Shown here in pieces: positions 44,241-52,107 of a DNA stretch of 64,000 bases. Origin of the DNA: Flavisolibacter ginsenosidimutans. GTDB taxonomy: Bacteria > Bacteroidota > Bacteroidia > Chitinophagales > Chitinophagaceae. The translations under genes were made by a program, and so were the position numbers. The stretch is from positions 1,984,001 to 2,048,000 of the forward strand of contig NZ_CP042433.1 in the NCBI RefSeq assembly GCF_007970805.1, given 5' to 3'. The stretch's first letter is position 1, and each line of letters starts with the position of its first letter. The notes beneath the pieces were generated by a model. That model made no database searches and had not been told where the DNA came from. It was given only the letters and a program-made list of their open reading frames with translations.

Positions 44241-45144
44241 AAAAATATCCGTTCACTTTTCTGTCTTCCATTGCCGCTTCTGAAATGCGGTCGTCTATTC
44301 TTGTTTCGCCGCGTTCGCTGATTCTTGTTGCCGTGATTTCAGAAATAATATCATCAATGGTCGATGCACTGCTTTCTACCGCAGCCGTACACGTCATGTC
44401 GCCAACCGTGCGATAGCGAACACGTTTTGTTGAAACAACATCGCCTTTATCAATACGGATGAATTCGGAGGTTGCAATCAACTGACCTTCGTATTCAAGA
44501 ATCTCTCTTTCGTGCGAGAAATAGATGGAAGGCAAGCTAATTTTTTCGCGGCGGATATAATTCCAAACGTCAAGCTCTGTCCAGTTTGAGATGGGAAACA
44601 CGCGAACGTTTTCGCCTTTGTTGATTTTTCCGTTGTAAATGTTCCAGAGTTCGGGCCGTTGCTTCTTTGGCTCCCATCCGCCAAATTCATCACGAATGGA
44701 GAAGATGCGCTCTTTCGCTCTTGCTTTTTCTTCGTCGCGACGAGCGCCACCAATACAAGCGTCAAATTCAAATTCTTCAATGGTATCGAGAAGCGTAAAG
44801 GTTTGCAAAGCGTTGCGGCTGGCAAGTTTGCCCGTTTTTTCTTTTAAACCTTTTGCCTTGATGGTGTCTTCTACTTTGCGAACAATCAGTTGTTCGCCCA
44901 ACGTTTTTGCAAGGTTGTCGCGGAAGTCCAGTGCTTCTTGAAAATTGTGGCCTGTATCAATGTGCACGAGCGGAAAAGGAAACTTGCCGGGACGAAAGGC
45001 TTTCAACGCAAGGTGCACAAGCGTTATTGAATCTTTTCCGCCTGAAAACAACAAGGCCGGTTTTTCAAACTGCCCAGCCACTTCACGCAGAATGTAAATC
45101 GCTTCTGCTTCCAATTGGTCTAAATAATCTAATCGTGAGTTCAT
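44239..45144 (-). CDS. cysD: Sulfate adenylyltransferase subunit 2
   Basis: This 301-residue PP-loop ATP pyrophosphatase forms APS from ATP and sulfate, powered by CysN. PP loop: LLFSGGKDSITLVHLAL (SGGKDS at 34-39). Further family blocks are HIDTGHNFQEALDFRD, GGARRDEEKARAKER and the C-terminal RYRTVGDMTCTAAVES. The tail ends KVNGYF as in other CysD. It starts 9 bases after cysH. Confidence 0.95.
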   Translation of the reverse strand: MNSRLDYLDQLEAEAIYILREVAGQFEKPALLFSGGKDSITLVHLALKAFRPGKFPFPLVHIDTGHNFQEALDFRDNLAKTLGEQLIVRKVEDTIKAKGLKEKTGKLASRNALQTFTLLDTIEEFEFDACIGGARRDEEKARAKERIFSIRDEFGGWEPKKQRPELWNIYNGKINKGENVRVFPISNWTELDVWNYIRREKISLPSIYFSHEREILEYEGQLIATSEFIRIDKGDVVSTKRVRYRTVGDMTCTAAVESSASTIDDIISEITATRISERGETRIDDRISEAAMEDRKVNGYF

Positions 45145-45153
45145 ATAAAAAGT

Positions 45154-45882
45154 TTACGTCGTTGCTGTTTGATGTACGTGTAAGCCGCATTCTTTTTTGC
45201 TGGCGTCTTCCCACCACCAGCGGCCAGCACGAAAATCTTCACCGGGTTTGATGGCACGAGTACAAGGCGCACAACCAATGCTGACAAAGCCGCGATCATG
45301 CAAAGCATTATAAGGCACGTTACGCTGGTCAATGTATTGCCGCACCTCTTCGGTTGCCCAATGCAGCAGCGGATTGTATTTAATGATTTGATTCGCTTCG
45401 TCCCACTCAAGTATCTGCATGTCGCTGCGGTTAGGCGAGTGTTCCGCACGAAGTCCGGTAATCCAAACCGCCTTGCCGGCCAACGCTCTTTTCAAGGGCT
45501 CTACTTTGCGGATGTGGCAGCAGCTTTTTCTGTTTTCAACCGATTCGTAAAATGAATTCGGACCGTACTCCCGAACAAATTCCTGCAATTTTTCCGTTTG
45601 CGGATAATAAGCGTCAATCGTTAATTGATAGCGTTCCAACGTACGGCTCCAGGTTGAATACGTCTCGGGAAACAAACGCCCTGTATCCAATGTGAAAATG
45701 GAAACAGGAATGGCCGTTTCACTGATGTAATCGGTGATGACCTGATCCTCGTAACTAAAGCTGGTGGAGAAGACGAGTTGTTCCGGAAATGCTTCGTTAA
45801 GTTTTTCCAGCGCTTCGTTTATGGACAAGCCCGAAATGTACTGTTGCAAAGACAGAAAACTGTCTTTAAGCTGAATAGACAT
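45154..45882 (-). CDS. cysH: Adenylyl-sulfate (APS) reductase
   Basis: This 242-residue PAPS/APS reductase family protein converts activated sulfate to sulfite. Two Cys pairs, Cys121-Cys122 (RKSCCHIRK) and Cys204/Cys207 (IGCAPCTRA), are the [4Fe-4S] ligands that mark APS-using enzymes, and the catalytic Cys232 lies in KKECGLHV. No APS kinase gene accompanies it, in agreement. First structural gene of the cluster, 74 bases after the Cys-rich leader ORF. Confidence 0.94.
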   Translation of the reverse strand: MSIQLKDSFLSLQQYISGLSINEALEKLNEAFPEQLVFSTSFSYEDQVITDYISETAIPVSIFTLDTGRLFPETYSTWSRTLERYQLTIDAYYPQTEKLQEFVREYGPNSFYESVENRKSCCHIRKVEPLKRALAGKAVWITGLRAEHSPNRSDMQILEWDEANQIIKYNPLLHWATEEVRQYIDQRNVPYNALHDRGFVSIGCAPCTRAIKPGEDFRAGRWWWEDASKKECGLHVHQTATT

Positions 45883-45956
45883 AGCCTAATCGTTTTACGT
45901 GAACAAAAACTTTAAATAGAAAGCAATCGTGTAAGAGAGAGAAGTTGCAAGAGGAC

Positions 45957-46067
45957 TTAACACTTACAACAGCAAGCGGCGAACTTTTGACAACAACAAC
46001 AAGCAGCCGCAAACTTGAAGGCGTTGGCTACAGTTGTCTTTGAGGGAAATGTTGTTGTCTTTTTCAT
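45957..46067 (-). CDS. Poly-cysteine leader peptide of the cys cluster
   Basis: This 36-codon ORF starts MKKTTTFPSKTT and ends AAACCCCQKFAACCCKC-stop, so 8 of the last 14 codons are Cys (seven TGT, one TGC). It lies between a SAM-I riboswitch terminator and cysH, on the same strand. This is the layout expected for a leader at which ribosomes stall when Cys-tRNA is scarce. Poly-Cys upstream ORFs controlling cysteine genes are known in mycobacteria; I infer a similar use here. No strong terminator is visible between its stop and cysH, so control may act on translation, mRNA stability or Rho. Confidence 0.75.
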   Translation of the reverse strand: MKKTTTFPSKTTVANAFKFAAACCCCQKFAACCCKC

Positions 46068-46110
46068 TGTCGTTAAAAATTGATCGGAAAGCTCATCACG
46101 GAAAGTGCCA

Positions 46111-46145
46111 AATAAAAAAGCACCGCTGATTTGTCAGAGGTGCTT
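46111..46145 (-). terminator. Riboswitch-controlled terminator upstream of the cys leader
   Basis: AAGCACC/GGTGCTT with inner CTGA/TCAG forms the hairpin; on the minus strand TTTTTTATTT follows. The 5' arm includes TCTGAC, complementary to GTCAGA, which occurs twice at the 3' end of the riboswitch. Antiterminator and terminator folds can therefore exclude each other. Confidence 0.8.
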
Positions 46146-46181
46146 GTACTATTTTGTTTGTTTAAAGTAGTGAGCATCTGA

Positions 46182-46321
46182 CTTATCTGACCGCGCCGTT
46201 GCGCGGATTGGAAGTGGCACCTTGCTTTCAACTGTATTACGTCACGCCAATCGTGTCAAAATTGTTGAAGACAGGTTGCCAAGGTTTCATCGGGCCAATT
46301 CCCTACACCTTTCTTGATAAG
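46182..46321 (-). promoter_or_regulatory. SAM-I (S-box) riboswitch
   Basis: On the minus strand the S-box core is readable in order: P1 5' strand CTTATCAAGAAAGG, then GGGAATTGGCCCGATGAAAC, then CCTTGGCAACC, a variable P3 region, then AAGGTGCCACTTCC, a P4 hairpin CCGCGC-AACG-GCGCGG, and the closing GATAAG. CTTATC (46316-46321) pairs with GATAAG (46182-46187) to close P1. When SAM binds, P1 should form and let the terminator at 46111-46145 fold, turning off the downstream cys genes. Length of about 140 bases is typical. Confidence 0.9.
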
Positions 46322-46339
46322 CAATAAAAGAACTTGAAG

Positions 46340-46347
46340 CGAATATA
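46340..46347 (-). promoter_or_regulatory. Possible -7 box of the riboswitch transcript
   Basis: TATATTCG on the minus strand differs at one base from TAnnTTTG and would start RNA about 10 bases before the riboswitch. No good -33 element is seen. The stretch 46348-46595 is AT-rich and contains no gene I can support. Confidence 0.3.
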
Positions 46348-46595
46348 AAAAGCAATTCCCATAACGCTTGTGGCTTTTGCATTTTTTTTTGAAACGGCGT
46401 TGTAAGTTTTGGCCCAAATCCGTTCTTTTTTTATCGAAAAATATGATGACCAACAATCATTTTTCCCGCTTTTAGTAAAATTATTTTTCTTGTTGCTTAC
46501 GGGGGAAATTACAAAGACAAGCAACCGGCCGAATGGCAAACACGGTCGCCAAGCCTACAAGGGATTTTTTTTGTGAACCAAGAAATAATACCAAT

Positions 46596-46625
46596 AAAAA
46601 TTCCCGGAACGAGCCGGGAATTTTT
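46596..46625 (-). terminator. Terminator of glnA
   Basis: AAAAATTCCCGG and CCGGGAATTTTT form an exact inverted repeat with a 6-base loop, with A and T tracts on both sides, so it could work in both directions. It lies 50 bases after the glnA stop. Confidence 0.85.
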
Positions 46626-46675
46626 CCTATCAACCATTGGTAAATGCAAAGCATTCAAACAATGCAAGTGAATTG

Positions 46676-47728
46676 TTACGCTACCATCTCTTTTCTTGAA
46701 GGCTCCATTACGTATTCAACGTTGGCAGACTTCACAGTCTTTACAATACGGCCCGCAACTTTATAAGGATCGGCGGCGCTGTTCGGACGGCGATCTTCCA
46801 GCCAGCCTTTCCATCCTCTTTCAACGGTAGCAATGGGTATGCGGATAGACGCACCGCGATCCGATACACCGTATTTGAAATCGGTGATGGCTGCGGTTTC
46901 GTGCTTTCCCGTTAAGCGCAAGTGATTGTCAGAACCGTAAACAGCAATGTGCTCCGCAACTACAGGACGGAAAGCTTCACAAATTCTTTCGTACGTCTCG
47001 CGGCTGCCGCAGTTACGCAAAATGCTGTTGGAGAAATTGGCGTGCATGCCGCTTCCGTTCCAATCCAAAGCACCCAGCGGTTTGCAATGCCAGTTAATGG
47101 TAACACCGTATTTTTCGCCGATGCGTTCAAGCAAATAACGGGCAATCCAGGTTTGATCGCCGGCTTCTTTGGCGCCTTTGGCAAATACCTGAAACTCCCA
47201 TTGGCCAGCGGCCACTTCAGCATTAATGCCTTCCACATTTAAGCCCGCATCAAGGCAAGCATCGAGGTGTTCTTCAACCATAGCACGGCCGAAAGCATTG
47301 GCTGCGCCAACCGAACAATAGTAAGGGCCTTGCGGACGCGGGTAGCCGTCTTTCGGAAAGCCGAGGGGTCTATTTGTTTCAGGACTCCACAGGAAATATT
47401 CCTGCTCAAAGCCAAACCAGAAATCATTGTCATCGTCGTCAATGGTTGCACGGCCATTGGATTCATGTGCCGTACCGTCGGCATTCAATACTTCGCACAT
47501 CACGAGATAGCCGTTTCTGCGTTGCGGATCGTTTACAATGAACACGGGTTTCAACAAACAGTCGGAAGAACCGCCCGGCGCTTGCTCGGTTGAAGAACCA
47601 TCAAAGCTCCACATGGGACAATCTTCCAAAAGGCCGCTGAAGTTTTTTTCAATTTTTGTTTTGCTGCGAAGGCTTTGAACGGGCTTGTAGCCGTCGAGCC
47701 AGATGTACTCTAACTTAGAAGCTGACAT
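46676..47728 (-). CDS. glnA: Glutamine synthetase, type II (eukaryote-like)
   Basis: This 350-residue enzyme joins ammonia to glutamate. The short length and motifs (EYIWLDGYKPVQSLRSKT; WSFDGSSTEQAPG; FGFEQEYFLW; NAEVAAGQWEFQV; GSGMHANFSN; and DRGASIRIPI) are those of GSII, the form typical of eukaryotes and of a minority of bacteria, not the 470-residue GSI or the 700-residue GSIII common in Bacteroidota. There is no adenylylation-site loop of the GSI type. Last gene of the porin-amtB-glnA group, with its own terminator. Confidence 0.93.
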   Translation of the reverse strand: MSASKLEYIWLDGYKPVQSLRSKTKIEKNFSGLLEDCPMWSFDGSSTEQAPGGSSDCLLKPVFIVNDPQRRNGYLVMCEVLNADGTAHESNGRATIDDDDNDFWFGFEQEYFLWSPETNRPLGFPKDGYPRPQGPYYCSVGAANAFGRAMVEEHLDACLDAGLNVEGINAEVAAGQWEFQVFAKGAKEAGDQTWIARYLLERIGEKYGVTINWHCKPLGALDWNGSGMHANFSNSILRNCGSRETYERICEAFRPVVAEHIAVYGSDNHLRLTGKHETAAITDFKYGVSDRGASIRIPIATVERGWKGWLEDRRPNSAADPYKVAGRIVKTVKSANVEYVMEPSRKEMVA

Positions 47729-47760
47729 TGTCGTTGCGTTTTGTTTATTTAAATTTTGAT

Positions 47761-49206
47761 TTAGACTTTTTCTTTTGCGTGGCCGTTTTCGGCAAGGATT
47801 CCGAACACGTGGTCAATGTGGATTTCTTTCTCTGTAACGCCGTCCTCAGTGGTAACAAGCAGCGTTCCTTGTACATAGTTTTCGTCGTGCTGCGAAGCGT
47901 CAAGACCGGCCTCTTCATCTTCATCGCTTACACGCAAGGGAACAATGAAGTTGATGAACTTGAAAATGAGGAAGGACACAACGAAACTGTAACCAACGGC
48001 GCAACCCATTGCTTTTACTTGCGTAAGAAAGAAAGAAAAATTGCCGAAGGCCCAACCGTCGCTGCCTGCAGGATAAATAGCTTTGGAAGCGAAGATGCCC
48101 GTCATCAACATACCAACCATACCGCCCACACCGTGGCAGGGAAATACATCAAGCGTATCGTCGAGGGATGATTTCGATTTGATGTAAACGGCTACATTTG
48201 AAATGAGCGCTGCAACAACACCAATAAAAATGCTTGGCGCAATGGCAACATAACCAGCCGCCGGCGTAATGGCAACGAGGCCTACTACCGCACCTACGCA
48301 AAAGCCCACTACCGATGGTTTCTTGCCCCGCAACACATCAAAAAACATCCACGATAAGCCGGCAGCGGCAGCTGCGGTGTTGGTTGTCATAAATGCAGAA
48401 ACAGCGGTTGCATTAGCACCCAACGCTGAACCGGCGTTGAAACCGAACCAACCGAACCAAAGCAGTCCCGTACCAATTAATATGTACGGAATGTTGGCAG
48501 GCTTGTGTGCAATGTTTTCTATGTGCGCCTTTCTGCGTTTTAAAACCAAGGCGCCCGCCAAAGCAGCACAACCGGCAGAAATGTGAACCACCGTGCCGCC
48601 GGCAAAATCAAGCGCACCCATTTTAGCCAAGAAGCCATCCGGATGCCAGCTCCAATGCGCAAGGGGTGCATAAACCAACAAGCTGAACAAAACAGTGAAC
48701 AAAACATACGCAACGAAGCGCATACGTTCGGCGATGGCACCCACAACCAGACCCGGAGTAATGATGGCAAACATTAATTGAAAAGCAGCGAACAAAGATT
48801 TGGGAATGGTAGGCGCACCAACCCAAGGTTCACCCGAAGCAACGCCCTTAAAAAACAAATGTGTTTTGGGGCTTCCAATAAAACCAAGACCAGCAATCTT
48901 TACGCTTTCACCAAAGCAAAGACTGTAACCCACAACCACCCAAAGCACACCCACCACACCGGCAGCTACCACGCTCTTCATCATGGTTGAAAGGATGTTT
49001 TTGCGATGCACCATGCCACCGTAAAAGAAGGCCAATCCCGGCGTCATTAAAAAAACCAGCGCCGCCGCAACGATGATCCAGGCAATGTCGGCAGGTACAT
49101 ATTTACCCGCGTCAAAATTGGGCAACGTGGGCACGAAAAGCGATGCTACCGCAATGGCTACCAACACGACAAAGGGTGCTGCTGATTTTAGTGTGATTTT
49201 GTTCAT
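47761..49206 (-). CDS. amtB: Ammonium transporter
   Basis: This 481-residue Amt/Mep/Rh channel has an N-terminal helix likely serving as signal, then eleven membrane helices. Landmarks: FLMTPGLAFFYGGMVHRKNILS, the twin-His pore region (GGTVVHISAGCAAL and FPCHGVGGMVGMLMTGIFA), and GLLWFGWFGFNAGSAL. An acidic tail of about 55 residues follows the last helix. No PII (glnK) gene or domain accompanies it. It lies 31 bases after the porin gene and 32 before glnA, so it probably supplies ammonium to glutamine synthetase. Confidence 0.94.
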   Translation of the reverse strand: MNKITLKSAAPFVVLVAIAVASLFVPTLPNFDAGKYVPADIAWIIVAAALVFLMTPGLAFFYGGMVHRKNILSTMMKSVVAAGVVGVLWVVVGYSLCFGESVKIAGLGFIGSPKTHLFFKGVASGEPWVGAPTIPKSLFAAFQLMFAIITPGLVVGAIAERMRFVAYVLFTVLFSLLVYAPLAHWSWHPDGFLAKMGALDFAGGTVVHISAGCAALAGALVLKRRKAHIENIAHKPANIPYILIGTGLLWFGWFGFNAGSALGANATAVSAFMTTNTAAAAAGLSWMFFDVLRGKKPSVVGFCVGAVVGLVAITPAAGYVAIAPSIFIGVVAALISNVAVYIKSKSSLDDTLDVFPCHGVGGMVGMLMTGIFASKAIYPAGSDGWAFGNFSFFLTQVKAMGCAVGYSFVVSFLIFKFINFIVPLRVSDEDEEAGLDASQHDENYVQGTLLVTTEDGVTEKEIHIDHVFGILAENGHAKEKV

Positions 49207-49237
49207 TGCTTATTGTTTTAATTGACGAATAAATTTT

Positions 49238-50305
49238 TTAGAATTGGTAAACTGCTGCGAAGAGAACATTCGCCGACCATTTTACCGGCTTGGCGCTTGC
49301 GTCTGTAAAAAGTGTTTGGCTTGCTTTGTCCAGTCTGAATTCAGGAATGAATGTGAAATTGTCTGCACGAATGTTGGCCGAAAGCGTAGAAGCAAAGATG
49401 CTTCCGCCTTTCGGCTGCGAACCAAACATTTTTAATTGCTTGTCGTCGTTGAAGTATTCCTCACGCAGCGTTAATCCGAAAGTTTTGGATGGGTCGAAAT
49501 TGACATACAAGGCTGACCCCCACCAGCTTTTGGCTTCGTCGTATTTGTCCTTGCCAAAGTAAAGTGTGGTGCGGTTCAGCGTACCGTTATAGCCCAGGCT
49601 AAACTTGCTGCTCAATTTGCTCGTCAGTACCAAGTCATATTGATGAGTCTTTGAAGAATCTATGTTCTGCCCTCCTACAAAGTTGATGTAGGCTTTAAAT
49701 AAGTCGCTTGGCGCATAGCTATACTGGGCAAGAAAGGTTTTATGGTTTAGCACACCGTCCGGTACGTATTTATAATCAGTTGGATTGGCAATGCCCACCA
49801 TAAAACCGCTTGTTCCGTAAGAAGCTTCAGCCTTTACACCGGTATGAAAGAACGGTCCGTTGGTAAACATATAGGACATGCTGTAATTGCGATTGGCGTA
49901 TGCATCTACCAGTTCGTAACCCACATGAGTAGCCCAGCTTCCCGCAGTTAGTTTGAGCCAATTGTTAAGGGAATAACTTATATAAAGCTGCTTAACAGCC
50001 TGCAAAATGCCTGCGTCATTGTAAGAAAACTCCTGCGCCCTTTTGCCAAAGCCTAAATCAGCCACCAATTCTACCTTGGTTGATTTGTAGTCAAGCTTTA
50101 CGCTAGCCATGCCCAATTCAAAAGTGTTATGGGAGTTGGTAAAAGAAGTCAGGTTATTAGCCTTAGACTTTCCGAAGTCGTATTTATAGTACAGGTCGGC
50201 GGAACCCGTAACGGATAAAGACGAGGCCGGTTTGGTAGAATCCTGCGCAAACGCGTTGTTAAGTAACGAGATGGCCATACCCGACAGAATTAGATTTCGT
50301 AACAT
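49238..50305 (-). CDS. Outer membrane porin, BBP2-like
   Basis: This 355-residue protein has a signal peptide (LILSGMAISLLNNAFAQ), then beta strands throughout (SVTGSADLYYKYDFGK; NTFELGMASVKLDYKSTKVELVADLGFG; YSMSYMFTNGPFFHTGVKAEASY) and a C-terminal VLFAAVYQF ending in Phe, typical of barrel insertion. It resembles the BBP2/OmpL-like porin family. Its place as first gene before amtB and glnA suggests passage of ammonium or small nitrogen compounds through the outer membrane, by inference. Confidence 0.82.
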   Translation of the reverse strand: MLRNLILSGMAISLLNNAFAQDSTKPASSLSVTGSADLYYKYDFGKSKANNLTSFTNSHNTFELGMASVKLDYKSTKVELVADLGFGKRAQEFSYNDAGILQAVKQLYISYSLNNWLKLTAGSWATHVGYELVDAYANRNYSMSYMFTNGPFFHTGVKAEASYGTSGFMVGIANPTDYKYVPDGVLNHKTFLAQYSYAPSDLFKAYINFVGGQNIDSSKTHQYDLVLTSKLSSKFSLGYNGTLNRTTLYFGKDKYDEAKSWWGSALYVNFDPSKTFGLTLREEYFNDDKQLKMFGSQPKGGSIFASTLSANIRADNFTFIPEFRLDKASQTLFTDASAKPVKWSANVLFAAVYQF

Positions 50306-50331
50306 TGCAATTGCATTTTGATGTTAATAAG

Positions 50332-50390
50332 AAAAGGTATTGCACGGCCGAAGCTTGTTCCAGAAGCTTTCGTCGCAAGCAATACCTTTT
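50332..50390. terminator. Long hairpin in the 5' region of the porin-amtB-glnA operon
   Basis: AAAAGGTATTGC (50332-50343) is exactly complementary to 50379-50390, and an inner AAGCTT pair extends it. T tracts follow in both directions. It lies 27 bases before the porin ATG. It may terminate metZ read-through or act as an attenuator of the nitrogen genes. Confidence 0.65.
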
Positions 50391-50766
50391 TAATTCGTTA
50401 GTGGTCGTTCAGGATAAAGAATTCTTCGTATTTCGATTAACTAACCCTTACTTGATCAAGTATTTCCTAAATCGTATTTGGACTATTCTTTCGTAAAAAT
50501 ATAGGATAAAAATAAAAAACTATCCTGTTCTGTTATATTTTTTGATTTTTTCTGTAATTAGTCAAATTTAATAGCCTTAATCAACTGAATAAGTCAAAAA
50601 TTTTAAACTATTTTGAAAATTTATATACATAGTAATTAAACTAATATGAAAGTTTTAAACAGGGTTATCCGATTCGCATAGGAGCGGTTTATAGACTCAT
50701 GAAAGAAAATTTGAATTATGAAGATTGCCCGTATTGACTAGTAGCAGAAGAGCCCAAGCCCTGATT
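50391..50766. other. AT-rich intergenic region upstream of the porin operon
   Basis: This is the most AT-rich non-coding stretch near the nitrogen genes, especially 50495-50660. On the minus strand TAAATTTG at 50563-50570 fits the -7 pattern, with TTTTTG at 50595-50600 upstream at a long spacing of 24. No ORF of note. It probably carries the operon promoter. Confidence 0.4.
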
Positions 50767-51936
50767 TTAAAGATTAGTCAGGCTATGAAGAATGTCGCCC
50801 AATATATCGTCCCTGTTTTCCAATCCTACAGAAATCCGGATCAGCCCCGGCGTAATGCCGACCGTTTGTTGCTCTTCTTCGGTAAGTTTTGCGTGAGTTG
50901 TACTGGCCGGATGGGAGGCAATGCTACGCGTATCGCCAAGATTTGCTGTAAGAGAAAGGATTGTAAGATTGTTTAGAAACTTTCGCCCGGCTTCCACTCC
51001 TCCTTTCAGTTCAAAACAAACAAGGCCACCACCGTCGCTCATTTGCTTTTTGGCAATTTCGTGCTGCGGATGAGAAGGCAGAAACGGGTATTTCACCCAG
51101 TTTATTTGCGGATTTCCTTCAAGCGACCGGGCGATAAAATGGGCGCTGGAGGCGTGCCGTTGCATTCGAACTTCCAAGGTTTCAAGGCTTCTGCTCAAAA
51201 GCCAGGCATTGAACGGGGAGAGAGCCGGACCGGTACTGCGTGCAAACAGGTAAATCTCTCTAATCAGATCTTTTCTTCCAACAACCACGCCGCCGAGTAC
51301 TCTCCCCTGTCCGTCGAGCCATTTTGTAGCCGAATGCACAACGAGGTCTGCCCCAAAGGCAACAGGCTGTTGGGTGACGGGAGTGGCAAAACAGTTGTCA
51401 ACATTCAGAATGAGATTGTGTTTTTTAGCCAATGCCGAAATCGCTTCCAAATCAATAATATCAAGACCTGGATTGGTTGGCGTTTCCACGTAAATCATCC
51501 TGGTATTTGGCCGGATAAAGCTTTCCCAGGTTTCAGGCTTGTTGGCTTGAAAATAACTGTGTTCAATGCCGTATTTGGGGAGATATTTGGTAATAACCGT
51601 GTGCGTGCTGCCAAAAATAGCGCTGCATGAAAGCAAGTGATCGCCCTGTTTTAAAAGTGCCATGAACGAGGCAAAAACAGCGCTCATGCCCGATGCTGTT
51701 GCGTAACCTGCTTCAGCGCCTTCCAAAATGCACACCCTGTCAATAAACTCTTGCACGTTGGGATTACTGAAACGGCTATAAATATTGTCATCATTTTCAT
51801 CGGCAAATGCAGCCCGCATTTCTTCGGCATTGTCAAAGCAAAAACTACTGGTTAAAAAAAGCGGCGACGAGTGTTCCATTTCGTTCGTACGGTCAACCTG
51901 TTTGCGTATGGCTTGGGTAATGCGGTGTTGAGACAT
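50767..51936 (-). CDS. metZ: O-succinyl/acetylhomoserine sulfhydrylase (Cys/Met PLP family)
   Basis: This 389-residue gamma-family PLP enzyme has PLP Lys205 in HSATKWLDGQGRVLGG, the SRFSNPNVQEF substrate region and ETPTNPGLDIID. The layout of motifs (LTSSFCFDNAEEM and the DGQGR loop) resembles MetZ-type sulfhydrylases, which form homocysteine directly from activated homoserine and sulfide; cystathionine gamma-synthase activity is the alternative. It diverges from metX, which provides O-acetylhomoserine, so the two form a methionine unit using sulfide from the nearby cys cluster. Confidence 0.87.
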   Translation of the reverse strand: MSQHRITQAIRKQVDRTNEMEHSSPLFLTSSFCFDNAEEMRAAFADENDDNIYSRFSNPNVQEFIDRVCILEGAEAGYATASGMSAVFASFMALLKQGDHLLSCSAIFGSTHTVITKYLPKYGIEHSYFQANKPETWESFIRPNTRMIYVETPTNPGLDIIDLEAISALAKKHNLILNVDNCFATPVTQQPVAFGADLVVHSATKWLDGQGRVLGGVVVGRKDLIREIYLFARSTGPALSPFNAWLLSRSLETLEVRMQRHASSAHFIARSLEGNPQINWVKYPFLPSHPQHEIAKKQMSDGGGLVCFELKGGVEAGRKFLNNLTILSLTANLGDTRSIASHPASTTHAKLTEEEQQTVGITPGLIRISVGLENRDDILGDILHSLTNL

Positions 51937-52107
51937 GTAATTTGTTTTAGTAGAAATTGATGCGAAGTAAAATTCAAAAGTAAAAAGGAAACGTTGACAA
52001 TGACCGAAACCTTTCTATCTCCTTCCACTTCAGGTCTTCTATCCATTGCTGATATTTTACAAAATTGAATTCACGCATGTTTCTATTTTCGCAGCCACAA
52101 TTTTTAA

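Noticed and set aside
46256-46539. Two overlapping minus-strand ORFs of 66 and 78 codons
   Set aside because: They lie over the SAM riboswitch and the AT-rich region upstream of it, and have no recognisable family.
47761-47930. C-terminal PII domain fused to AmtB
   Set aside because: Only about 55 acidic residues follow the last helix, too short for a PII domain and without its T-loop motif.
51937-52107. A SAM riboswitch between metZ and metX
   Set aside because: Searched by eye on both strands for CTTATCAAGAG- and GGTGCCA-type cores; none found.
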